Shown piece after piece: positions 44,984 to 55,893 of a stretch of DNA of 64,000 bases; the stretch's first letter is position 1; every line of letters begins with the position of its first letter. A model generated the notes under the pieces. That model ran no database searches. It was given only the letters and a program-made list of their open reading frames with translations, and was not told where the DNA came from. Both the position numbers and the translations under genes were made by a program. The DNA is from Oscheius tipulae (Eukaryota; Nematoda; Chromadorea; Rhabditida; Rhabditidae): assembly GCA_037178975.1 (NCBI GenBank), contig JASJZH010000003.1, positions 9,300,001-9,364,000 of the forward strand, written 5' to 3'.

Positions 44984-45846
44984 TCACCGCACTGACCACA
45001 AAATGTAGCAGAAGATATGATTCGTGCACGTCCCGACTCCAAAGTAGAAGATCAGGAGGTTCAGATGGGTGTCGACAGGGTGAAGAACTGCCACGAGGAG
45101 CTTGTCAGCTGAATTGTTGTCGATTGGCAAACGGCGAAAAGCGGTTAAACCTGTAGCAATAGTGAGGATGACGAGTCCGAAGCTGTAGGCATTCTGCATG
45201 ATAAGAACTGGCCAGAGGAGAAGAGGGTGGAGGTCTTTGATACAGATGCAGGCTCCTGAACATGTCTCTCTACCTTTCTGTACCTCTGTCTCCCTCTGTT
45301 TCACTGCCTCCCCCTGTCTCTCTCTCTCTCATTCTATGAATCCCCCTTCCCCCGTCTCCAGCCAAATAAACACTTATTTAGCTAGAGCATTAACCTTTGA
45401 GAGCAAGTCATGTGAGGGTAATGAATTCATTGTCTGAAGCACCTACCGATTGTGAGAATCAGAGCCAGAGCCTGGCCAAAACACCAGAGACACCTCATAT
45501 AGCCACCATCCAGGTAATTGGCGATGCATTCTTGTACCTGAGAATAACAGGGTTAGCTTCTATCTCTGTCTCTGTCTCCCACTTGAATCAGTTCGTGAAA
45601 GAGTCCAAAATCGAAGATGATGACATCAGCAGCCAAGAAGCTCGTCGATGTAGTACTAGTCTCATTGAATGAACACAGAAAGATTTTGTTAAAGTTGGCC
45701 ACTGAGTAGACATGCTGCGCGAAGGCGATAAGAGCCACCACCAGTTGAACCAAGGCCAAAAAGATGCAAATTCTCTTATTTCGAAGCCACAGGCCGCAGA
45801 CAAAAGTCCACTCGTCTTGGACTTTGACAGCCACACCGCGACACAT
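44984..45846 (-). CDS. four-transmembrane protein of unknown family
   Basis: Exons 45583-45846, 45447-45537, 45151-45255, 44984-45108 (minus order) join in phase to 194 aa. A short Cys-containing N-terminus (MCRGVAVKVQDEWTFVCGLW) is followed by four hydrophobic segments: ICIFLALVQLVVALIAFAQH, then CLWCFGQALALILTIGAC, LLWPVLIMQNAYSFGLVILT and LNLLIFYFGVGTCTNHIF. The loop after TM1 has an N-glycosylation sequon (SFNETS). I do not recognise the family; overall size and topology resemble small tetraspan proteins, but no CCG motif is present. An acceptor (ttttcag) lies 11 nt before the chosen ATG; an upstream in-frame ATG at 45900 is only reachable if that intron is retained. Confidence 0.75.
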
Positions 45847-46174
45847 TGACCACCGTTCTGAAAAAAAATTGTTATGCTCGGTAGGGGGGACAGAAAACAC
45901 CTGTGCAGATGTTTCCAGTAGAAAAAATGACTTCTTTCAAATTTCCCTCCAATCAGGACAAAAGGAAATTGGATGTAATCGTGGTGTGGGGGTGTAATAC
46001 TATCGTACCTGAGAAGTTATTTGAAGTGAAAATGACGCCCCCATAGAGGCAAAGAGATTGTCTAATGTTTATGTAAAAGATTCTTGCTCCCCCTGCTTTA
46101 AAGAAAGCTTAGAGGCTGAAGATGATGTGATGATGATATCAACCAGGGAATTGGATTAGCCATTTGGATTAAAG

Positions 46175-46297
<123 letters not shown>

Positions 46298-46982
46298 AAG
46301 CACAATCAAAAACGATAGACTGGAGAATGACGTCCCTTCTGGAACAAAGTTTTCTTCGTGACGGCTGTAGCCGTAACAAGGTGTGCAGGTGCAATACATC
46401 TGCATAATTAGAGACTGAGGCCCCCAGGAAGTTGATAATGTACAGGAAAGGACTTGAGAGAGAGGAGGTCATTGGAGCGAGAAGAGAAGGGAGAGGAGAG
46501 ACTGCGGGACGGTGTCGGATAGCGCACGCGAGCCTTCCGAGTCCAAATCACGCAAGACCCAGAGGCAAAAAGTTGCAGTAAACATGAACTAGCAACGAAA
46601 AGAAGAAGGTAGAAGGGTATCTGTAGTTTTCAGCACGCTACCTTGAGCCTTACCGATAACAACTACGGTATCGTGTACAAGTTCCGCATAGCCAAGTCAT
46701 GGCATATTTGGTCTCTATTCGAAGCTCTTTCGGTGGAAAAGACGGCAAAACAATATTCCAGGACGTAGGCCCTTTTCGGAGGAATGTGGCTTCTGCTTGC
46801 GGCGCGCAAAACTCCAAGTAGAGCGCCCAGAGAGGAGCTTTTCAAGGTATCCTTTACGCCTTGGACGGATTCGACCTATACTTCCAAGCCTCTCCACTAA
46901 CGGGTACAGTTTCCAAAGATCAGCAAAGAAAACTTGTTTGTAAAAATTTGAAAGCAAAGATCTGAGTAGCCCTTGTTTACAG

Positions 46983-47448
46983 TTTGAGGAGCACGGAACC
47001 TAGAAGTGAACGTCTCTATCGGGTCCAAACCTCCAATTATTGGAATGCCCTCTGGTTTTGTAGATAGAGAGAGACGGAGAGACAGGGAGACAGAGGGACA
47101 GAGAGACGGAGAGACAGGGAGACTGATACACACCAAAAGTTTCAACTAGTAGTTGCTGTCCAGAATGGGCTGGTGGAAATGTCAGTCAGGGGGCTGTTTC
47201 CGGCACAGTTAATCTCCCAATCAAGACCCATGCCTAGTCTGAAGAATTAGTGCACCCTGAGTCTTGAGGGTGTGGTAATGGTAAAAATAAACAGCCGGGG
47301 GTTTCTATGGTAATGATGATCCCCTTTGCTTCCTCTCTAATGAGAGAAAGACAACTCACGTCGTCGGCCGTGCGAATCCAGTTCTTCTGAGTCGGCCGAA
47401 GAGCGCCGATTATGTCGTTTTCCCATATCGCGTGTTCACCTGGAATTC
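46983..47448 (-). CDS. two possible exons of an unidentified minus-strand gene
   Basis: At 47370-47448, aattccag| opens a frame reading EHAIWENDIIGALRPTQKNW and ends gacgac|gtgagt. At 46983-47059, aaaaccag| opens EGIPIIGGLDPIETFTSRFR. Both have good splice signals and non-repetitive composition. Their phases do not join directly, so an exon is missing or one patch is spurious. No family recognised. Confidence 0.25.
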
Positions 47449-49419
47449 GTAAGATTTTAGTGGGAGAGTCCCGAAAGAAATGTAGAGAGACAGTGAGACA
47501 GAGAGACTGACTGATTCAAAAAGTTGTGTGTTGGAGCATCTGGAAGAAAGGCACTACTACCGTCATTAATTCTCTCCAGGCGAAGGACTCCAAAGGAAGT
47601 GAATGGAAGAAGCGCATACGATAGTTCTTAGATTCAAAACATGTTTGGCTCAAAACCATGTGCGTAAATTGCCGGACCGACAAGCGAGATTGTCGTTTTC
47701 TCAGGACACAGAAGGGCTGTTCTCAGGCATAATTAGAGATCTGACTATAATTAGAACAGGCTTGGGAAGCTGTGTAGTTGTCCTCTCTGTCTCTGTCTCT
47801 CTCTCTCTCTCACTCATTCAAAAAACCACGATGTTCTCAGACCCAGAGAGACGTATAACTATTTTCCAGAAGCCTGGGATTGAGAAAAAGGGAACAGCTC
47901 AGAGCACACAGGTAAACATCTGAGCAGATGAATTATGTGTAGTGAGTGAGGGAGTGGGAAAGGGAGGGACAGATTTGAGCTGTGTCTTCCTCCCCCCTCG
48001 ACGAGAGAGCCAAATTACTGGTTCTGACTCCCATCTCACGTCAAAAGACAATACTATGATTTTGGGTTTGAGGATTACGGTAACAGATCTGGTGCAAAGT
48101 GAGGGCTCTGCAGAGGGAGCCATTCGATGCTACATCTGCTCATTTTTCGTGTCGGACTTGTCATTGATCCCCAAAGCTGTGTGAGCCTCTTCCTAATAGG
48201 GGAGCAGAGTTCATTGGACCTGCTTTGTTGGACGAGGACTGCAAAAACAGCTTTGGGAAAAGGTCTCTGTTTGGATGGGTGTTTAATTATTAGGAGTTAA
48301 TAAAATGGATTGGCTGGTCAATCCGACACAGAGAGAGGCACAGAGACAAGGACACAGGGAGTTAGAGTGACAGAGGATCAGTGAGACAGATAGATCGAGA
48401 GAAAGATAGACAGAGAGAGAGAAAGACAGAAAGACAGAGAAACAGATAGACATGGAGACATAGAGACAGAGAGAACTTTGGCCATGCAAAATCAGTGTGA
48501 AGAGCGTTTTATGCTTAAAACTTGTAGGCTTCAACTCCCGCCAATTTCCTGACTTGTATTTATATATTTTTTTTAAAAAACAGGGCATACATATTAATGC
48601 TAACTAAAAAGTCTATGTAAACCGATCAAGTACGGCTGAGAAGAACAAACCATTTTGATAACCAACATTCTTAAAATGGGATAATCTCGCCAAAACTCAA
48701 AAAGAAAGCCCAAAATTGTTTCTGGTCAACAAAGCTGATGATGCCTGTCTAATTAAGAGGTGGTGGTCGAAGGTGCATCTATCATAGTCCTGACGTCAAG
48801 AAAGCGCCACTTTTTGAAAGCGGAATGAGGATTATGAATCAATTGAGAAACAGGATGAGGAGGAGGAGTATTCCTCCTCTTGCTCTCTCTCGATACTGCG
48901 CAATTATTCCATGGAATATTCTCGGAGAAGAAATCTCGACCTTTTTGCAAAAAAGAGGAGGGAGGGGAGGGCGATACGTGGAGTCACGCCTTCCAGAGGC
49001 CAAATCACATTATTATCGTTTGGCCTGGCGGGCATGGGTCCAAAGCTGAAATCTAAACTATTGGCAGTGAAATTTCAGCTGATCTACAGAGGCCCGTCTC
49101 TGGAATCCATGTCTCTGGGATGGAGTTCAAAAACAGTCATAAACTGATTACTTTTATCTTTATCCGGTTTCCCTTCTGTCAGCCTTTCTTGGTTCCCTTC
49201 GCTCTAACTCCAACGCGCCGCCGCATGTTCCCCGCCAGTTAAGTTGCCTTACAGGAGCAACTTTCTCTAAACAAAGCTATCACCAAACTGACTTGTCTTG
49301 TAAACAGTGCGTGGCAAACAAGGTGCACAATAACCATCTGGTAACTGCGCGGAAAGAAGAATGCTACGAATCACTCCTCTTTACAGATGGCAGAATGAGA
49401 GGATAAGAGCAAGAACAAA

Positions 49420-50090
49420 GTTGGCAGACTGGAGAAAGAGGATACTCTGTCTCAAGATGACTGGGCGGAAAGGGTAACACAGATGAACCATGACTATTAC
49501 CGAATGGACTCCACCAAAAGATCTAGAGGCGCGAGGCGTCAACGATGGGAAGACGAGACTCGAGAGTTAGGGGGCACAGTCTAGTGGCGAATCATAAAAG
49601 CCACAGATTTGGTAGACACGCGCTCTCCTCGCTCCGACGGCTTTCGCCGTTCGTTGGCCTAGACTTAGCGGCTGCGCCCCTTCGCAGTCCTCTGGAGCCC
49701 TCACTGTGACAAAATCAACGTTCTCCAGTGAGTCCGAAGTTGACTTGCCATCTACCATTGGTATTCACTCCAAAACTTCGAAGTTTTCAGGAGAATGGAA
49801 GCAGTTGAACCAATGGTGAAAAGAGAACAAGACAAACCGCTAAGCGAATGCGAAGAGAGCAAGAAATGCTATACGTATGCTCTGCGGTTGTGATTGCTAC
49901 GAATGGAAGCCACAGGCGTTAGGGCCCTGAATGCTCATTTTCTATTCTGTCCCGGCTTCGTGCTAGTTGCTGTTAAATCCGTTACTGCTCCTAACTCCAT
50001 GTCACTCTGTCCCCGTCTCTTCGTCGCTGACTGTCTTACTGTCAATGTCTGTTGAAGATAACCCGCTTCAGGATGCGAGAGTTCAGTCGC
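49420..50090 (+). mobile_element. non-LTR retrotransposon 3' remnant
   Basis: 49440-49580 encodes, in one frame, a decayed C-terminus of a LINE-type reverse transcriptase ORF: RMDSTKRSRGARRQRWEDET has the usual 'R.RG...RW.D' pattern. The 3' tail (49780-50010) shares ordered blocks with 12180-12470. The 5' part is missing, so this is a dead, truncated copy. Confidence 0.6.
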
Positions 50091-50382
50091 TAATTTTAAG
50101 AATACCGTGGAGTCTTTGATTGAGAGCAGTAACTGAGATGGTTTTTTGCTCTGCAAACATACTGTGAATAGCAGTGCGAACTTTGAAGAGCGTCTTCGGA
50201 TCCGTTTTTTCAACAAGAGCCTGTGTTGCCATCTTTTCTGTATGGATTTTCATGTGATCGATGCAGGGAGGAAGACTGGATCGGACTACGGCATCGTTGT
50301 CGCTAATCAGATGGATTGTGTTGAGAGAGATGCCGCTCATGTCACTGGTCAACTTGAAAGGGTCGTCAGCTGTGTCGACCAC
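50083..50382 (-). CDS. uncertain single-exon ORF, 99 aa
   Basis: Reads VDTADDPFKLTSDMSGISLN near the start and KTISVTALNQRLHGILKISD at the end. Composition looks protein-like and non-repetitive, but a 98-codon ORF also runs on the opposite strand and no domain is recognisable. It starts where the LINE tail ends, so it may be part of a mobile element. Confidence 0.3.
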   Translation of the reverse strand: MVDTADDPFKLTSDMSGISLNTIHLISDNDAVVRSSLPPCIDHMKIHTEKMATQALVEKTDPKTLFKVRTAIHSMFAEQKTISVTALNQRLHGILKISD

Positions 50383-50836
50383 AAGAGGCCCGTCTCTCTT
50401 TTTGTTTTTCTAACCGAGAAATGCGTCTGTGTAGCGGAATGAAACAGGCAATTCATTCCGTAAGCCGAGACACGACTTTCCTTCAAAAGACGGCGCATCT
50501 TCATAACAATGAAATCAATTTAACAATTTAAAAAAAAAGCTGTACCCAGTTTTAAACAAGCTGTATCTTAGCGAAACCGCGTCAATCAGACTGCTTTCTT
50601 GATCTTCTTTCACCCCTATTAAAAAAGGTAATTATCATTTTTATAAGGCATATAGCAGAAAAGTTTACAGACAGAATGACTATTATTTTTGCGGAACTCG
50701 TATGAGGGGTTGGAGCTAGTATTATTATCGTTTTTAGGCTGGAAGTAAGAAAAGGGGCGGGGTATTAACGTGATTATCACAAAATAGAAACTCGTATTAT
50801 GACAAAAAGGAGCCTTTTCAAAAGGCGGTGCGAGAA

Positions 50837-53800
50837 TTATGGCTGTTCGGTTGCGGTGTAGTCCAGTTCTGGGACATCTTCATGCTGTTGCTCTTCTTCG
50901 ACCAGAATTGTCGTGTCTTCCGAGGCTGGCTGGACCTGTAATTTTCAACCTTATTTTAAATAAAAAGCGGGCGTTATTTGAACCATAGGGATCCAGTTGA
51001 GCCTGCTGCCCATTTCTGGGCGGGACATTCTGCATCAAGAATCCAATCAAAAACCAACTTTTCGATACCGAAACAAACAAAAAAAACAAACCCTGCTGAC
51101 GGAGAAGATCAGCAGCACTGCTGCCAGAGCGATCCAAACAGTCGCTCCGGCTATGACGAGCCCGACTCCGGAGATGAAAGCCAGATGCCTAAACACATTC
51201 GTCTGAATTGAACAAAAAAAGAGCTTACTTGGCGAGAAGTAGCTGATTCTTCAGCTGATCCCTCGTGCCCTCATCGAAAAGGATCGTCTCATTCATCCAG
51301 AGGAGCGGGACGATTGCCTGGTTCAGTTTGGCTGTCAGACTGAAAACAAGAAGTTGAACATAAGGTAATTGGACAGACAGAAAAGACAGATGGACAGACA
51401 GACAGGACAGTGACATTGACAGTAACTGACAGGGACAGGCTGATCAGAGACGGGCGGAATGCGGAAGCCTATTTTAATTTTGAAGTGTGCATCAGCTCGT
51501 ATAATCTACAGGCTGGATATATCAAAATTGACTACGATAAGTTATAACTTGCCGATACGCAGCCAAAAACTCACTCGAGATTTCCCTTCAGCATTCCGAC
51601 GCTGAGCTGCATGGCTCTTCGTGCCCGAATCGGTGCACCACTAGTGGGTTCAATGTCCACGAATGTCGTATCGTTCTTTTGTGTTCCCGAGCGCATACCC
51701 AGAATCTTCTCAGCTACGAGGGGCTCGACGTCGAAGAAATGTGCCTGGGAGAGATAGACACGCGGCGCTCCGGGCTGCGTCCTGCCCACATCGATGAAAC
51801 CCTTCGGGAGGCATCCGGCTGGAAATTTAGGGAATTTAGGCGGAAAAAAACTGAACTTACGAGGCTGAATTGTAGAGTTGAAGTAGACCGGGGTGTCTTT
51901 ATTGCAAAAGTCCGCATTTTTGGCCAGAGTGCCGTCGAACATCGCTGAGGGGATGCCGAAACGGTAGGCTGGGACGTCACGATACGAGCTGACGCCCTCG
52001 TATTCCATGTAGATTGTTCTGACAGAGGGCATTTTTAGTTTTAAGTCTGAACAAAGGCCTCCGTACGTTCTATTTATTTTTGAATGTGGCGCGCGAGCTT
52101 CACCCTATGGTTCGGTCGGTCAACGCCCCGATCAGGAATCCAAATGAGGTTCGATACAAAAGACTTCTGCTTGTATTTGTTGAAAAGACGGTTTGAAGGT
52201 CTCCTACTCGCTACGTTTTGCTTATTTTAACACTATCTAAGCTTCCGCCAAACTTTGCCGACTGGCTCAGTCGGTTAGCGCCCCGATTTTAAATCTAAAC
52301 GCGCCGGGCTCAGTTCTCGCGCGAACAGTGTGATCTGAGAGTTTCTAAGGTTCTTTGCCAGTACAACGGCTTACAGTAAAGTCCCAAATAATAGAGCTTT
52401 TCGCGAGATTCATAGAAGCCTTACAGTGAGATGGAAATACCCAGAGACTGCCTCGGGTTTTGAAGAATGAGGGAAAAAGAATGAGGAATACGTACCTTCC
52501 GGCCTGCGAGTTAAAGATACTGAAGCTGTCGCCTTTCTGAATTAGTGGTGGGAAAAGCTGTCCATCTGTCCCGTTGATCATCCGAGCATAGGGAGAATCC
52601 CAAGTGGAGTTATCCAGAGCCGTCTTTCCATTCCACGAGTAGATTTTGCCGATGTCCCATGGGGCTCCTTTACCTGTTGAAATCTCGTAGCTCCCGTCAT
52701 CTGTGCCGTTTTGCTGGAAATTTTTACGGTATTTAATAAGAAGACCTTAAAAAGTTACCCCGTAGAAGATGCCGATGCGTTCGGGAATGGCGGTGCCGCA
52801 GAAGGCAGAAATGATGGGCTTCTTGCAGACCTCGCCCAGGATCGGATCCACGTAGCCTTTGAAGAGAATTTCGTCGGCGGAAACCTGGAAAATAGTCAGT
52901 CTTGAAGGAGGTAGACAGAGCCTGAGGTGTGGAGAGAGAGCGAAAGACCGTATTCTCAGCCCCCATCCAAAGAATTCCACGTCGCAATGAAAATACAGTA
53001 CGCAATTTTGAAATAGTCCCTTTCACGTCGATTTGTATGCTTCTACACTAATTTTTTCATCATCAGCCCTTTGTGTCCGAAAGATTATATTGCTCTTGCT
53101 ATTTTAGCACAAAAAGGCGGAGAAAATTTCCATAAGAAGAGGCCGTACCCCCTCAAAAACAGTCCAGCATGCGTTTTTTGCGTCGCCACGAAAATGTAGT
53201 ACGCAAAATATTCCTACAGTAGGCAAAATTATGCTCTGAGTCGCGTTGCACTGATTTCTTGCTCCTTTTTGGGTTTTTGGCATGCCCTGACAAGTTGTCA
53301 GCTTACGTCGAAAAAATATTTGGGCTGTAGTTGACAAAGAAGCGAACCTGATAGAAGGCTGTCTCGCGCCGGAAAGCTGTCAGAACGGCCTGAACTGCAA
53401 ACTTGGCCAGAATTCCTTTTGTGGAAAAGTCGACGAGCTTCTAAACACCAAAGTTAGCTGATTTTTTCAAAAAAAGTAACCTGGAAGATTATGTTGGGGA
53501 TAAATATCCTTGTACTGAGTTCGCAGGTCGGACAGGAGAGGGTCTGATTGAAGTGGTAGGTCTTCTTGTTCCGATAGATTACCCGGCTGCCGTTCGGAGA
53601 GAATTTGAAGGTTTTCTCCATTTCTTCGCTGAAAAAAAGTAGGAATTCGGCGAAAAATGAATGAACTGACATGAATGTGAACGGCCCGATCTCTTGGACG
53701 ATCGGCTTGGCTCCCTGCATGGCCGCTTCAGGGTTTGTGACCTAAATTTCGTGTTTATTGATTGAAAAAAAAACCCCGAGAAATTACGTTAAAAAGATAG

Positions 53801-54049
53801 ATTTGAAGCTTCATATCGTAGGGCGGTCGTTGCCAGGACTTTGTCATAGCGTTCAGCTCTTTCGTGCCTTCATTATAGCCGAGCCAATCTTGCTAAACGA
53901 TGATTTCTCGAGAGAAAAGATCAAAAACTTACGTCTAGGACGGCTCTGTCGACAATTGAGGGAATCAATGTGAGTGCCAGGATTCCGAAGAACAGAAGCA
54001 CAGTCCCTACTGCTACCGCACTCACCACACGGACTCGTGGACTGCACAT
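50837..54049 (-). CDS. CD36/LIMP-2 family scavenger receptor
   Basis: Twelve exons from 54049 to 50837 join in phase to 528 aa. TM1 lies near the N-terminus (VRVVSAVAVGTVLLFFGILA). The luminal CD36 ectodomain follows: LFNVTNPEAAMQG, EIGPFTF, then FRRETAFYQVSADEILFKGY, FCGTAIPERIGIFYGQNGTD and several N-glycosylation sequons. Cysteines are spaced as in the family (SCPTCE, CNKDTP, CLPKGFIDVG). TM2 is LAFISGVGLVIAGATVWIAL. The 33-residue cytosolic tail is acidic and has EDTTIL, which fits an acidic dileucine lysosomal sorting signal, pointing to a LIMP-2-like rather than surface CD36-like role (inference). An acceptor lies 3 nt before the ATG. Intron 51189-51228 is 40 nt; intron 52885-53347 holds repeats. 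Confidence 0.93.
52098..52150 (+). repeat. decayed tRNA-like sequence (first of a tandem pair)
   Basis: tatggttcggtcggtcaacg plus a box B-like gaggttcgatac. In an intron of the CD36-family gene. Confidence 0.45.
52258..52330 (+). repeat. decayed tRNA-like sequence (second of a tandem pair)
   Basis: gactggctcagtcggttagc is an excellent D-arm/A-box match; box B is eroded (gggctcagttctc). It lies about 160 nt after the previous copy, the same spacing as the pair at 19698/19851. Confidence 0.5.
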
Positions 54050-55893
54050 TGACTGAAGTAGGTAAGGTTTAGTGAAGGAAATCGATGGAAAAGAAGAAAA
54101 CGGGAAAACTAGAATGTGGTAAACAAATGCGCGTCAGAGGCACGGGGTTCACTAGACCAGGAGGGAATAAACGCGCTGTAGACCACCTCACAGCTGTAAC
54201 AGCTAATTATGGGCAGTTTTCAGCGATTTTTGATGAGAGAAATAGGAAAAAACGAGAGGAAAAGCAGGAAAAAGAAAAGAAGTGAAAGAACTACTGAGTT
54301 TCAGGAGTTTGAATCGACGCGCAATTCTGAATCTAAATTCCATTGACGCGGGAAAGGAAAATCTGAAGATGAGACGATAAAACCGCCGAGAAAAGCGCGA
54401 GATAGACAAGGAGAGAAGCAGAAAATGATTGGAAAAGCAAATCAATAAGCTTACTTGATCTTTTTCAACATTTAGTGGCTGGAATTGGCTGGAGACCTTG
54501 GGATCGTCGAGCATCCCCGGCGAAAACAACTTTATAGATAACGATATCAGGCTTGGTGACCCTGAACGATTCAGGTCACAGCTTTCTGGGGAGCTCGAGT
54601 TCAAATTAAAACAAAAGCAGCAGAGAGAGAGTTCAGTTGGGAAAGAAAAGGACAGGAGTAGAGGAGTACTGTAGGCGGACAGGAACAGAGACAAAGAAAG
54701 AAACAATGATAGTGCGCTCAGTTGGAAAAGAAGCGCGAGCGAAGAGACAGTACGGGTGGGACAAATGCGATGCGAAAAATCTTTTGACCAGTGCTATAGC
54801 AGTCTGGTGCGGAGATCTTGCAGATTTGCAATACTATGCCCGCAAAAGAGTACTTTTAAGCATTATCATCCCGATGAATGAGCATCGCGGCACCTGTGAA
54901 ATGGACTTCTCCCAGCCATGTCTCTTTCCAAAGTGACAGAAAGAGTGGTTTCATAAAGAAAAGGACTAGAGGAAAACTGTAGTCGACGAAAGACAGACAG
55001 AAATAGTGCGAGAACGTACTTTGCATATAACTTACCAAAGGAGACAAAAGGCAAAGCAATCGAACTTCTAGCAGTAAAGTATTCAGAAATGTAGTTTCTT
55101 CCATAAAAAAAAAATTGGTCTGTTCAAAGTAACCGTAATTACTTTTGCATTCAAAAGCAGGAACTAAATAAAGTCAATCAATGCAAGGACTACAACTGTG
55201 ACAGAGATGACAGAAAGACAGACATATTGTATAGCTATTCTCACCCATACACTCTCAAAACCCTAATTATCCTGAGGCTCTATTCCAACAATCGGTGCAT
55301 GTAATCCGCCACCCTCTGGCAGGGTAATTTGCATACGTAACTGTCTCTTCGCAATTGTTTCCTCCCCCGCTCTCTCCAGATTTCAGTCCCTCTGTCTCCC
55401 TGTCTATTTGTTTCTATGTCTCTCTGTCTCTAAGCCTCTCCGATGCTCTGTCACTCTCTTTCTCTCTCTCTCTCTCCCATTTTCTGTCAAAGAGTGCGTT
55501 CAGGACGCTGTTCGTTAGTGTCTCGAGTAGTATCGGCACGCGAGCCCTTTTATTGCATTTTTCCCCGGGGGACCCAATGATTTCCAGCATTATTGCCCAA
55601 GCTGACCTCAGTCGTTGTACGACACCCTCTGCCTCCCAGTTCTTTGTTTGCTAATTAATCCTCGTCGCCCTGTTTTCATGCAGTGCACACGCTTCTTCGA
55701 AATTTTGAGGGCCGGCCAATTAGCGGGCTGCTAATTTTCAGTGCGCTTTCGGTTCCTCTTACGTTTTCCTGCTCTCTGTCTTTCTGTCTCTCTGTCTCTA
55801 TGGCTCAAAGTCTTTCTTTAACAGGACAAAGAAGTCGCATCCTCTCTCTCCTTCTCCAAATAGCTGCTGTCTCTCTCTAATAGCCCTCTCAGA
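54050..55893. other. intergenic region upstream of the CD36-family gene and of the right-edge gene
   Basis: 54755-54830 is a diverged hairpin-family copy (gggtgggacaaatgcgatgc). 55380-55480 and 55770-55880 are TC tracts. An acceptor (ctctcag) lies 1 nt before the next start codon. No other gene seen. Confidence 0.45.

Noticed and set aside
51203-51228. 26-nt intron in the CD36-family gene using the nearer acceptor (ttcag|acg)
   Set aside because: It breaks the frame; the acceptor 14 nt further on (gtttag|gcat) gives a 40-nt intron and continues the TM2 helix.
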